Source of the DNA: Bacteroidaceae bacterium
GTDB lineage: Bacteria; Bacteroidota; Bacteroidia; Bacteroidales; Bacteroidaceae
DNA: 46,721 bases
NCBI GenBank assembly: GCA_024398515.1
Contig: JAKSIZ010000014.1
Location: 1-46,721 of the forward strand
Reading direction: 5' to 3'
The notes under the pieces were generated by a model that did not search any database, was not told the origin of the DNA, and saw nothing but the letters and a program-made list of their open reading frames with translations. Below are positions 31,853-40,848 of the stretch, in pieces (within the stretch, counting starts at the first letter, position 1; each line of letters opens with the position of its first letter). The translations under genes were made by a program, and so were the position numbers.

Positions 31853-33613
31853 TTAGAAGTTTATTTCAAATGCTGCTCCGAGAGTGAAGAAGTTGAAATT
31901 CTTCTTAATGTTGCCTGTTTCTGTGGCATTGACTATATCATACAGGTCAGGATTTGCAGTCTTTATTATAGGCTCGATAATCTTGAGAGCTTCATCCGAT
32001 GTCATCTTGCCAGTGTATTTATATTCGCTCTTGGTCACGTCATAGTCGGCAAAAATCTTCCATGAGAAATTGTTTTTGTAGCGATACGTGAAGCTGAGAC
32101 CGAAGACGGCATTGAACGAGTTGCTGCCTGTAATCTTGATAACGTCGTACTGTGACGATTTGAATTGCTTGTCGTCAAGTGCGTAGTTGTATGTGGTCGA
32201 TACTCCAGGCTGTAACAGTTCGTTGGATGGGAATTCGTTGCCTTCGCCGTCAACGAATACCCACATAGGCATTGCGTTGGTTGAAGACGAACCCATATAG
32301 TATTGGTTGCCCTGTTCGTCGCAGTATGGTTTGCGGAAACCGTTTGTTGCCTGATAGGATATACCGTCGGAAAGGCGTGCACCGCAGAGTGCCTTTGCGC
32401 CGATAGAGAAATGCTTGCTCAGTGGGAGGTTGAAATATACACCAGCATCGAGCGATGCATCAACGAAGTTATTGTCCTCGGTGCTGATGCTGTACATGCC
32501 TGGGAGATTATATCCTTCCAACTCGTTATTCATCACTTGAATTGAGCCCTTCTCTTCTGCGTCGAGTGCCATGTTCTTGACTGGAGTTGTGGTCACACGG
32601 GCAATACCGCCGACTCCGAGGTACTTGTTGAAGAAGTATGCTCCTTCTACACCTACTACAGAACTTGTTCCGAGTTTTATTTCTTCGCCGTCGAAACCGT
32701 CAAAGCTGTCATAATTCACTTCCATAGTCCTTGAGTGCATGGCAATACCCATCTGAATGTCGAAGAACGAAGGTTTGTTGGCATTTATCTCGTCAAATTT
32801 CTCGTAGCGGCATATTCCCTTGTCCTTGTAGATCATGTCGGCAAACCAGTAACCCAGTTCTGTTGAGAGGATACCCAGTCCAGCACCAGCAATAACGTCG
32901 CTTATCCAGTGGCGGTTGTTCAATACTCGCATCACGCCAGTTGCCGTTGCAACACCGTAACCTGCTACTGAGAACCATGGCGAACGTGTCAGACCATATT
33001 CCTTGTGAAGTATCGTTGCGGCTGTGAATGCTGTTGCGGTATGACCTGACGGGAACGAATTCTTCGATGAGTTGTCTGGTCGCATTTCCTTGACAGAGTA
33101 TTTTGTTGCATTGATAGCAAGTGCCATCACTGCATTAGCAGCAAGTGAACTGACCACGAACCTGTCCCAACTTGAACGTCCTTGATAGCCAAAAGCCTTC
33201 ATTCCCACGATTGCGGCGTAAGGGAAGAATTGACTATAGTTATCGATTTCAGACTTGAAAGACTTCTCATAGTGGAATCGAGCCGAACGGAACGCACGTT
33301 TCTGATCCTTAATTATAAATGAAGCGAGGAAGATAGGCACGCCTGCGAATGTGAGGTCGCGCTTCCAGTTGTAGTATGGGTGAGAGCGTGTGTTGCCAGG
33401 TTGTTCGGCAATACATGTTTCGCCTGCCCAGTTCGTGTAGGTCTTCAGGTTGTCTGCCTGTGGTTCAGAGAGTGTACTGGCTTCCAGTAAGTCTGCGTAT
33501 GCGTCGTTAGTTTCTGGTTCCAACTGAGCCAAAAGCAACGAGTCTGCATCTGTATTGGCAAATGATAGAATTGCCAATGTCAAAAAGAACGTAAGTGTAA
33601 GAAATCTTTTCAT
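31853..33613 (-). CDS. PAP2-family phosphatase fused to an outer-membrane beta-barrel
   Basis: 586 residues. The signal peptide is about 1-19. The PAP2 acid-phosphatase motifs are complete: K171xxxxxxR178P179, P188SGH191 and R229xxxxxH235xxxD239 (KYSVKEMRP, SFPSGHTATAF, RVLNNRHWISD). From about 290 to the C-terminal Phe (AAFEINF) the sequence alternates in beta-strand fashion with turns (YFNLPLSKHFSIGAKALCGA, FGLSFTYRYKNNFSWKIFAD), as in an OmpA-like barrel. The enzyme could remove phosphate from lipid A, undecaprenyl pyrophosphate or another lipid at the outer membrane. Which one is not visible. It lies 39 bases downstream of mutS2 and may share its transcript. Confidence 0.85.
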   Translation of the reverse strand: MKRFLTLTFFLTLAILSFANTDADSLLLAQLEPETNDAYADLLEASTLSEPQADNLKTYTNWAGETCIAEQPGNTRSHPYYNWKRDLTFAGVPIFLASFIIKDQKRAFRSARFHYEKSFKSEIDNYSQFFPYAAIVGMKAFGYQGRSSWDRFVVSSLAANAVMALAINATKYSVKEMRPDNSSKNSFPSGHTATAFTAATILHKEYGLTRSPWFSVAGYGVATATGVMRVLNNRHWISDVIAGAGLGILSTELGYWFADMIYKDKGICRYEKFDEINANKPSFFDIQMGIAMHSRTMEVNYDSFDGFDGEEIKLGTSSVVGVEGAYFFNKYLGVGGIARVTTTPVKNMALDAEEKGSIQVMNNELEGYNLPGMYSISTEDNNFVDASLDAGVYFNLPLSKHFSIGAKALCGARLSDGISYQATNGFRKPYCDEQGNQYYMGSSSTNAMPMWVFVDGEGNEFPSNELLQPGVSTTYNYALDDKQFKSSQYDVIKITGSNSFNAVFGLSFTYRYKNNFSWKIFADYDVTKSEYKYTGKMTSDEALKIIEPIIKTANPDLYDIVNATETGNIKKNFNFFTLGAAFEINF

Positions 33614-33652
33614 GCTTGTGCTACAAATTTTATTATTAGTAATATGTTTTCA

Positions 33653-36160
33653 TTATATTTCTACAACCGTAATGCCTGTGCCGCCGAACTGTATGTTCTC
33701 GTCGCGGTACGACTTGATGCTCCTTAACGATGAAAGGTATTGTCGCACGAGGTGTCGAAGTATTCCGTCGCCTTTGCCGTGGAGTATTCTCACTGTCGGC
33801 ATACCTATCATGAGGGCATCATCCATGTAGTGGACAAGAGTATTGAGAGCATCTTCGCCACGCATTCCGCGTATGTCGAGTTCGGGATGGAACATGTTTC
33901 GCTTGTTATCAATCTCTTCGCGCATCCGCCTCATTGCTGGTGTCAGCGCAGCACCACTGAGATTGCTTATTGTCTTCTCCTTTGGTTTTTCTGCCAATTC
34001 AAGCTTTGCCACCTTGACGATAGTACGAATCTGACCAAATATGCACGTCGCATTCTTCCCGCTTATGCTTTCAACCTGCCCGACAGTATCCTGTCCGACA
34101 ATCTTGACGTATGCTCCTTTGGTTATTGCCGAGGCTTTTGCGGAAGTTCCTGATGCTCCTGATTTATTGGAAACGTCGGTGTTTCTTGCCTTTTCTGGTG
34201 CATTTGTTGGTGTGTTTCTTCTCGCATTATGCCTTTCGCCCTTTACTTTTATGTCCGTTGAGGTCTGTTCTACTTGCTCGGCAAATTCGCTCAACTTTTG
34301 TCGGGCCTTCTTTGTTTCTTCCTTTCTTGCCTGCTTTTCCTTTATTTCCTTTATCGTTCTTTCGATGCGGGCATTGCTTTCTTTCAGCAGCCGTGCAGCC
34401 TCATCCTTGGCTGATTCGATTATCTCCTTTCGTTCGGCTTTGAGTCTGGCTATCTGTTCCTCATACTTTGCAATGGCTTGCTCCACCTCTTTTTCCTTCT
34501 GGTGTATGTTTTGCCGTTTGCGTTCCCAATAGCGTTTGTCGCGAACTATGTCCTGTAGGTACTTGTCGCTTTGTATATAGTCTTGTCCGACTTTCTCGGA
34601 TGCTTCCTGAATTACGTTCTCTGGCAGACCGATGTTTCGTGCAATCTCAATGGCAAACGAACTGCCAGGGTTGCCGATTGCGAGTTGGAACAATGGTCGC
34701 ATCTCGCCTCTGTCGTAGAGCATTGCAGCATTGACGATGCCGTCGTTGTCGTCAGCAAAGAGTTTCAGGTTCTGGTAGTGTGTGGTAATCACAGCCCAAG
34801 CTTTCTTCTGGAGGAACGTGTCGAGGAACGATTCTGCCAATGCTCCACCTATCTGAGGTTCGGTTCCACCGCCGAACTCGTCGATAAGAAGCAGCGAACT
34901 TTCATTGCATTGCTTCATCATTGCCTTCATATTGAGCAGGTGCGACGAGTATGTGCTGAGGTCGTTGTCAATGCTTTGCTCGTCGCCGATGTCAATCATG
35001 ATGTCGGTGAAGATGCCTGTCAACGAGTTTTCCCTCACTGGTATTGGCAATCCGCATTGCAGCATATACTGAAGAAGTCCCGTTGTCTTCAGGCAGATTG
35101 ACTTTCCTCCGGCGTTAGGACCAGAGATAATCATGATGTGGTTCTCGCGTGTCAGCTTAATGTCTAACGGCACAATCTTCTTGCCTTGCTTGGTCAGCGA
35201 TCGTTTCAGCAACGGATGTTCTGCCTGAACCCAGTCCATTGTTGGCTCTGGGGCAACGGTCGGTTCGTATGCATTGAACTCTTCAGCCATCTTTGCCTTT
35301 GCCTGAAGGAAGTCAATGCGCACGAGCATCTGGAACGAATCCACTATTTCCTTTATGTATGGACGTATCTCCTTGGTGAACTCGGTGAGTATTCTGATTT
35401 CCTCGCGACGCTCTTCTGATTCCAGTTCACGAATGCGATTGTTCACCTCGACGACCTCTGCCGGTTCGATGAACACCGTTTTTCCCGTGGCACTTTCATC
35501 GTGAACGATGCCCATAATCTTCCTTTTTGCTTGTGGCGACACTGGCAACATAAGTCGTCCGTCGCGCATTGTCGGCGTGGCATCCTTGCTTACGAGCCCT
35601 TCAACCTGTGCCCGATGCAGTATGGTATTCAGTGTTGTTGAGATTTTTCCATTCGTTCGCTTCAGTTCGTCGCGTATGTTTGCAAGGGTAAACGATGCTC
35701 CGTCCTTTATTCTGCCAGCCTTGTCGAGGATTACATTGATGCGTCGGATTATCTGAGGGAACGTCAATACATCGTCGGTAAGGCGCAATAGGGCAGGGTA
35801 GGGCTGCGTTTCGCCCTCTTTGTTGTAGGCTTGAAGTGTGCTGACAATAGCGTCTATCGAACTGAGACTGCGCATCAGGTCGAAGAGTTCCTCCTCTTCC
35901 ATGTGGGTATTTTCAGGCTTTATGCGCATTACAGCCTCGCGTACATCGAAGAAATACGTCAATGGAAAGTCGTCATGTTCAGCTGTCAGACGGCGAAATT
36001 CGTGTGTCTGCTCTTGCCATTCGTTTATTTCGTCGGCATTGACAGACATGCTCATCTCCTCGACTTTCTCCTTTCCGAGCGACGACAAGCAGTATGATGA
36101 CAGTATCTCACGAACCCTGTCAAAGCCTATTTTCTCTTCAAAATTCTGTGGATAGACCAT
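33653..36160 (-). CDS. mutS2: MutS2 family ATPase with Smr domain
   Basis: 835 residues from ATG 36160 (MVYPQNFEEKIGFDRVREIL). The longer frame to 36223 would cross the promoter. Known roles of the family are processing branched DNA or rescuing collided ribosomes. Seen: a core/clamp region with long helices, Walker A ISGPNAGGKSICLKT, Walker B LLLIDEFGGGTEP, then an ATPase tail (VITTHYQNLKLF). A long charged coiled coil follows at about 500-640 (many K/E, for example KEKEVEQAIAKYEEQIARLK). The C-terminal Smr domain has LDIRGMRGEDAL and HGKGDGILR. There is no mismatch-binding domain I, as expected for MutS2. Confidence 0.95.
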   Translation of the reverse strand: MVYPQNFEEKIGFDRVREILSSYCLSSLGKEKVEEMSMSVNADEINEWQEQTHEFRRLTAEHDDFPLTYFFDVREAVMRIKPENTHMEEEELFDLMRSLSSIDAIVSTLQAYNKEGETQPYPALLRLTDDVLTFPQIIRRINVILDKAGRIKDGASFTLANIRDELKRTNGKISTTLNTILHRAQVEGLVSKDATPTMRDGRLMLPVSPQAKRKIMGIVHDESATGKTVFIEPAEVVEVNNRIRELESEERREEIRILTEFTKEIRPYIKEIVDSFQMLVRIDFLQAKAKMAEEFNAYEPTVAPEPTMDWVQAEHPLLKRSLTKQGKKIVPLDIKLTRENHIMIISGPNAGGKSICLKTTGLLQYMLQCGLPIPVRENSLTGIFTDIMIDIGDEQSIDNDLSTYSSHLLNMKAMMKQCNESSLLLIDEFGGGTEPQIGGALAESFLDTFLQKKAWAVITTHYQNLKLFADDNDGIVNAAMLYDRGEMRPLFQLAIGNPGSSFAIEIARNIGLPENVIQEASEKVGQDYIQSDKYLQDIVRDKRYWERKRQNIHQKEKEVEQAIAKYEEQIARLKAERKEIIESAKDEAARLLKESNARIERTIKEIKEKQARKEETKKARQKLSEFAEQVEQTSTDIKVKGERHNARRNTPTNAPEKARNTDVSNKSGASGTSAKASAITKGAYVKIVGQDTVGQVESISGKNATCIFGQIRTIVKVAKLELAEKPKEKTISNLSGAALTPAMRRMREEIDNKRNMFHPELDIRGMRGEDALNTLVHYMDDALMIGMPTVRILHGKGDGILRHLVRQYLSSLRSIKSYRDENIQFGGTGITVVEI

Positions 36161-36169
36161 AATTGCGTG

Positions 36170-36177
36170 CAAAATTA
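36170..36177 (-). promoter_or_regulatory. Possible -7 box of mutS2
   Basis: The complement reads TAATTTTG, a TAnnTTTG match about 10 bases before ATG 36160. No TTG occurs at the right distance, so only half of the promoter is supported. If real, the message would be almost leaderless. Confidence 0.4.
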
Positions 36178-36199
36178 CAAAATAATTTGCAAATAACTC

Positions 36200-36230
36200 T
36201 TTGCATATATAACTTTTTTTCATACTTTTG
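36200..36230 (+). promoter_or_regulatory. Promoter of aroA
   Basis: TTTG 36200-36203, 19 bases, TACTTTTG 36223-36230. The predicted start is near 36237, giving a leader of about 14 bases before ATG 36251. It is divergent from mutS2. Confidence 0.85.
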
Positions 36231-36250
36231 CAAAATCAAAAGCAAATGTT

Positions 36251-37438
36251 ATGGATTTGAAGATTATTGCACCAAAGGCATTGCAGGGAACGGTTACGTT
36301 GCCGGCATCGAAGAGTATCAGCAACCGAGTCCTCGTTATTCGTGAGTTGATGCGTGCGGATTTCGGTATCGACAACCTCGCTGAATGCGACGATACCGAG
36401 GTGTTGCGACGCGCATTTCTCTCGATTAAATCGGCAAAAAACGCGACTATCGACATCAATGGCAGCGGCACTGCCATGCGTTTTCTTACGGCAATGTTTG
36501 CCGTCACCGACGGTGAATTTGTGCTGCGCGGCAATAATCGTATGCATGAACGCCCCATTGCGCCACTCGTCACGGCGCTTAAAACCCTTGGTGCCGACAT
36601 TGATTATCTCGCGGCAGAGGGCTTTCCGCCATTGAAAGTGTGCGGTCATGGGCTTAAAGGCGGTCGCATAGATATGCCTGGACACGTCAGTTCGCAGTTC
36701 GCATCGGCACTTCTGATGGTCGCACCTCTGCTTGATAATGGGCTAGAACTGCACTTCACGACACCCGCAACATCGCTTTCGTACATCCAGATGACCATTG
36801 AAATGATGCGATGTTTCGGTGCTGATGTGGCATGGACAGCCAATGACACTATTCGGGTGATGCCTACACCTTATATATATAACGCGCGTAGTTATTCGGT
36901 TGAAGCCGACTGGACATCTGCATCGTATTGGTTTGCCATGCAACTTCTCTGTCATGACGCCGACAATCGTCTGTCGTTCTCCAATCTTCCGAGCAGTAGT
37001 TTGCAGGGCGATGCCATTGTTCCCGAACTGTTCCGACGCTTGCGCAGCAGTGAACCGTTTGAATGGAACTTCGCCTCGACGCCCGACCTTGTGCAGACTA
37101 TTGCCGTGTGCTGCTATGCGTTGGGCAAACCGTTCCGGTTTACGGGCATCGACACTCTGCGCATCAAGGAGACTGACCGCATCGCGGCACTCGAAGAGGA
37201 ACTCGGCATGAGGATTGTGCCCGATGCCGACGGCACATTTATCACTCCTCCGCCGGTGGATGCGTCGCGCAATGTCTTCCGTACTCACGGCGATCATCGC
37301 ATGGCAATGTCGTTGGTGCCACTGGCGTTCTGCCTTCCGCACATCGTAATCCGCGATGCCGAGGTGGTCAGCAAGTCCTATCCTTCTTTCTGGAAAGACC
37401 TCTCGGCGATAGGTTTCGCCGTCACCCAGGAACGTTGA
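36251..37438 (+). CDS. aroA: 3-phosphoshikimate 1-carboxyvinyltransferase (EPSP synthase)
   Basis: A 395-residue enzyme of the shikimate pathway that joins shikimate-3-phosphate and phosphoenolpyruvate, in the cytoplasm. Seen: PASKSISNRVLVI at the N-terminus, NGSGTAMRFLTAM, LRGNNRMHERPIAPLV (the PEP-binding LRGNxRMxxRP block), DLVQTIAV, GIDTLRIKETDRIAALEEEL and HGDHRMAMSLVPLAF. It is somewhat shorter than the E. coli enzyme (427), as usual in Bacteroidetes. It stands alone between its own promoter and repeat copy D. Confidence 0.95.
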   Translation: MDLKIIAPKALQGTVTLPASKSISNRVLVIRELMRADFGIDNLAECDDTEVLRRAFLSIKSAKNATIDINGSGTAMRFLTAMFAVTDGEFVLRGNNRMHERPIAPLVTALKTLGADIDYLAAEGFPPLKVCGHGLKGGRIDMPGHVSSQFASALLMVAPLLDNGLELHFTTPATSLSYIQMTIEMMRCFGADVAWTANDTIRVMPTPYIYNARSYSVEADWTSASYWFAMQLLCHDADNRLSFSNLPSSSLQGDAIVPELFRRLRSSEPFEWNFASTPDLVQTIAVCCYALGKPFRFTGIDTLRIKETDRIAALEEELGMRIVPDADGTFITPPPVDASRNVFRTHGDHRMAMSLVPLAFCLPHIVIRDAEVVSKSYPSFWKDLSAIGFAVTQER

Positions 37439-37489
37439 AATTTTCACGGTAAACGCTCATAATTTTCATAGTCGAACGTATGATTTTTG

Positions 37490-37619
37490 CGAGTCGTGCG
37501 ATACCCCTCTACAGTATGTTCTGTTGGGGGTGAAAAAAGTTGTACAACTTTCGCGCGAAAGTTGTACAACTTTTGACTGAAAGTTGTACAACTTTTTTTC
37601 GACTTGAACGCTCGTTCCT
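37490..37619 (+). repeat. Triple-palindrome repeat, copy D
   Basis: Three perfect AAAGTTGTACAACTTT units lie at 37536-37551, 37558-37573 and 37580-37595 (linkers CGCGCG, TGACTG). The left end is GCGATACCCCTCTACAGTATG...GGGGGTG and the right end TTCGACTTGAACGCTCGTTCC. It lies between aroA and malQ. The rest of 37439-37683 shows no gene. Confidence 0.92.
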
Positions 37620-37683
37620 GTCAACGTCATCGAACAACAGTCAAAAATCAATTGTAAATTAATTGTAAATACTAAATAGTATA

Positions 37684-37713
37684 TTGTAAATTGATATATT
37701 TTTTATATCTTTG
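37684..37713 (+). promoter_or_regulatory. Promoter of malQ
   Basis: TTG 37684-37686, 19 bases, TATCTTTG 37706-37713. Predicted start near 37720, 19 bases before ATG 37739. Confidence 0.85.
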
Positions 37714-37738
37714 CAAACGAAAAGAAAAACATGACGCT

Positions 37739-39718
37739 ATGAAAGTAAAATTCAAGATAAAATACCAGACTAAATGGGGTGAAAGCGTTGCGGTGAAGAC
37801 CAACGAACGCGAGGAACTGATACGACTTGCCTATAACGTGGGCGACGTATGGCAGGGTGAGACGGAGATTGACGAAGATGCGCAGTATCGCTACTGCATA
37901 GTAGGCGACGATGATACGCCGTTGCGCATCGAGACAGTGTGTATGCCGCACATCGTAAAAGGCTCACCGGCTGCCGGCGGAACGCTGACGTTAGACGACG
38001 AATGGCGCAATCCGCAGCGAATGGCAGGCATAGCTGTGCCAGTGTTTGCGCTCAGGACAAAGGGAAGTCAGGGTGTCGGCGACTTTGGCGACCTGAAGAC
38101 TCTCGTGGATTGGGCTGACACGATGGGCATGAAAGCCATACAGATACTGCCAATCAACGACACGACCAACGACGGAACATACCGCGACTCATACCCTTAC
38201 AACAGTATTTCGACCTACGCCTTGCACCCGATGTACGTAGATTTACGCCAGATTGGCGGCACTACAGACGAACTCTCGCAGTTGAATGAACTGAAGCAAA
38301 TAGACTACGAACGTGTTAATATCGCAAAGCGAAAGGCTATCACGGAGTGTTTCAAGCGTGATTGGACCAAGGTTAAAGCCTCGGACGACTACAGGAAATG
38401 GTACGAAAAGAATGAGCATTGGCTTCGTCCGTACGCAGAATTCCGTGCGCATCAGAACGTTTATGACTTCGAGACAGGCAAGTTTTCGCCAAGTCTTTAC
38501 TGTTTCACACAGTATATCCTGCACATTCAATTGAAGGCAGCAGCCGATTATGCGCGTGAAAAAGGCATAATGTTAAAGGGAGATATACCAATCGGAGTGA
38601 GCCGTGAGAGCGTCGAAGTGAGTTCTTTTCCAGAACTTTTCCACACAGATCAGAGCACCGGAGCGCCGCCTGACTTCTTCTCTGCCGATGGTCAGAACTG
38701 GGGATTTCCTACGTATAACTGGGACGAAATGGCGAAGGACGGCTACAAATGGTGGAAAAACCGTATGCAAAATATGGCACAATACTTCTCGGCATACCGC
38801 ATCGACCACCTGTTGGGCTTCTTCCGTATCTGGGCAATACCGATGTCTGCACGTAGGGTAGGGCAGGAGTTGAAACAGTCTAACGGTGTAGTCTCGGGTT
38901 GCGAAGGGCAGTTCCAGCCAGCAATACCTATGTCGAAGGACGAGATAAGCAGTTACGGCTTGCACATTAACGATGCAATTCTCGATGGTTTGTTCGTCGA
39001 GGACTTCAAGCAAAAGGACCATTTCCACCCACGAATAACGGGGCAGAACACCGAAACATTCCTCAATCTCGACGACGGACAGCGTCAGGCATTCAACAAT
39101 ATACACTATAATTTCTTCTTCAATCGCAACACTCAGTATTGGTATCAAGAGGCTATGAAGAAACTTCCAGCCCTGACTCGGAGCAATCTTATGGTGTGCT
39201 GCGGTGAGGATTTGGGTATGGTGCCGTCGTGTGTGCCGTCGGTCATGGAACAACTAAACATACTTTCGCTTGAGATAGAGAATATGCCGAAGGAGTTTGG
39301 CACAGACTTTGGCAACCCATACGCCTATCCACAGATGTCGGTATGCACCATTTCGTCGCACGATACCCATACGTTGCGCGGATGGTGGGAGGACGATCCG
39401 CAGCGAGCACAGCGTTATTATAATAATGTATTGCACCTGTGGGATGCCGCTCCAAAGGAACTTCCAGGCTGGATGAACGAGATGATTGTGGCACGAAACC
39501 TTGCGTCTTCGTCGTTGCTATGCATACTCACGTTGCAGGATTGGGTTGGAATAGATGAAACGTTGCGTTATCCTGATGCACTTTCAGAGCGCATAAACGA
39601 ACCTGCCAACCCTCGTCATTATTGGCGTTGGCGCATGTCGCAGGACCTTGACGCCCTAATTTCCAACGATTCTTTCAATCGCCACATCCACCAATTATGC
39701 ACCTCGTATGGCAGATAA
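37739..39718 (+). CDS. malQ: 4-alpha-glucanotransferase (GH77)
   Basis: 659 residues from ATG 37739. The longer frame would start with TTG upstream of the transcription start. It moves alpha-1,4-glucan chains in maltodextrin/glycogen use, in the cytoplasm. The N-terminus (about 1-85) looks like a single starch-binding CBM20 (VKFKIKYQTKWGESVAV). The GH77 barrel shows GSQGVGDFGDLKTLVDWA, QILPINDT, DSYPYNSISTYALHPMY, Asp356 in YRIDHLLGFF, Glu490 in CGEDLGMVP and Asp542 in SSHDTHTLRG, matching the catalytic trio. Bacteroides homologues I recall are near 890 residues with two CBM20 domains, so this form is shorter. mnmA follows after 37 bases. Confidence 0.93.
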   Translation: MKVKFKIKYQTKWGESVAVKTNEREELIRLAYNVGDVWQGETEIDEDAQYRYCIVGDDDTPLRIETVCMPHIVKGSPAAGGTLTLDDEWRNPQRMAGIAVPVFALRTKGSQGVGDFGDLKTLVDWADTMGMKAIQILPINDTTNDGTYRDSYPYNSISTYALHPMYVDLRQIGGTTDELSQLNELKQIDYERVNIAKRKAITECFKRDWTKVKASDDYRKWYEKNEHWLRPYAEFRAHQNVYDFETGKFSPSLYCFTQYILHIQLKAAADYAREKGIMLKGDIPIGVSRESVEVSSFPELFHTDQSTGAPPDFFSADGQNWGFPTYNWDEMAKDGYKWWKNRMQNMAQYFSAYRIDHLLGFFRIWAIPMSARRVGQELKQSNGVVSGCEGQFQPAIPMSKDEISSYGLHINDAILDGLFVEDFKQKDHFHPRITGQNTETFLNLDDGQRQAFNNIHYNFFFNRNTQYWYQEAMKKLPALTRSNLMVCCGEDLGMVPSCVPSVMEQLNILSLEIENMPKEFGTDFGNPYAYPQMSVCTISSHDTHTLRGWWEDDPQRAQRYYNNVLHLWDAAPKELPGWMNEMIVARNLASSSLLCILTLQDWVGIDETLRYPDALSERINEPANPRHYWRWRMSQDLDALISNDSFNRHIHQLCTSYGR

Positions 39719-39755
39719 GCGTTGGAAAATGACAAAAATAAATGGTGAGAAAGAT

Positions 39756-40826
39756 ATGATAGATAAGAGAATTGCCGTTTTGTTATCGGGAGGAGTCGAT
39801 AGTAGCGTCGTTGTCTATGAACTTGTGAGGCAAGGACTTCACCCCGACTGCTTTTATATTAAGATAGGACCAGAGGAGGATAAGGAGTGGGATTGCTCAT
39901 CGGAAGAGGATATAGAAATGGCAACGGCGGTGGCACATAAGTATGGGCTGAACCTTGAAATAGTCGATTGTCACGAAGAATACTGGAATCAAGTGACGGC
40001 TTATACTATGAATAAGGTGAAGAATGGCTTTACTCCAAACCCTGACGTAATGTGTAACCGGCTCGTGAAGTTCGGTGCTTTCGACGGGAAAAAAGGGCAT
40101 GAATACGACCTCATAGCCACAGGACATTACGCCCAAACAGAGATTGACGCCGACGGAAGGAAATGGATGACGACAAGTCCTGACCCAGTGAAGGACCAGA
40201 CAGACTTCCTTTGCCAGATAGAACCGTGGCAATTACAGAAGGCAATCTTCCCGATTGGAGGAATGATGAAAGCAGAGATACGCGAGATTGCCGAGCGTGA
40301 ACATCTGGTAAATGCCAAGCGCAAGGACTCGCAAGGCATCTGTTTCCTCGGAAAGATAAACTATAACGATTATATTCGCCGCTATCTTGGAGAAAATCCT
40401 GGCGACGTCATCGAACTCGAAACAGGTCGTAGGCTCGGACAACACAAGGGATTATGGTTCCACACAATAGGTCAGCGCAAAGGTTTGGGCTTTGGCGAAG
40501 GACCGTGGTTTGCCGTGAAGAAGGACATGGAAAGAAACATTCTCTACGTCAGCAAGGGCTATGACCCACAAACTGCATACAAGAACGAATTCCTAATACA
40601 CGACATTCACCTGCTCACACCGTGCGAATTGCCAGAACGAGTGAGCATAAAGATACGCCATACACCAGTGTTTACCGATGCGAAAATCACTAAGGCAGAC
40701 GAAGAAGGACATACGTTCCGTGTAGTCTTAAGCGCACCTATTCATGGCGTTGCCCCTGGACAGTTCTGCGTTCTCTACGATTCTGACCATCACCGTTGCT
40801 TTGGTTCTGGTGAGATAACGATATAA
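39756..40826 (+). CDS. mnmA: tRNA-specific 2-thiouridylase MnmA
   Basis: Thiolates U34 of tRNA-Lys, -Glu and -Gln. Seen: PP-loop LLSGGVDSSVVVYEL, catalytic Cys in NPDVMCNRLVKFG, TGHYAQ, second catalytic Cys in DSQGICFLGK and the C-terminal barrel with GLWFHTIGQRKGLGFG and RHTPVFTDAKI. ATG 39756 (MIDKRIAVLLSGG) gives 357 residues and fits the family. The frame is open from 39708, which would overlap malQ by 11 bases. It is probably transcribed with malQ and possibly with the esterase 22 bases downstream. Confidence 0.93.
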   Translation: MIDKRIAVLLSGGVDSSVVVYELVRQGLHPDCFYIKIGPEEDKEWDCSSEEDIEMATAVAHKYGLNLEIVDCHEEYWNQVTAYTMNKVKNGFTPNPDVMCNRLVKFGAFDGKKGHEYDLIATGHYAQTEIDADGRKWMTTSPDPVKDQTDFLCQIEPWQLQKAIFPIGGMMKAEIREIAEREHLVNAKRKDSQGICFLGKINYNDYIRRYLGENPGDVIELETGRRLGQHKGLWFHTIGQRKGLGFGEGPWFAVKKDMERNILYVSKGYDPQTAYKNEFLIHDIHLLTPCELPERVSIKIRHTPVFTDAKITKADEEGHTFRVVLSAPIHGVAPGQFCVLYDSDHHRCFGSGEITI

Positions 40827-40848
40827 CCAAATAAACAATAAATAAGTA

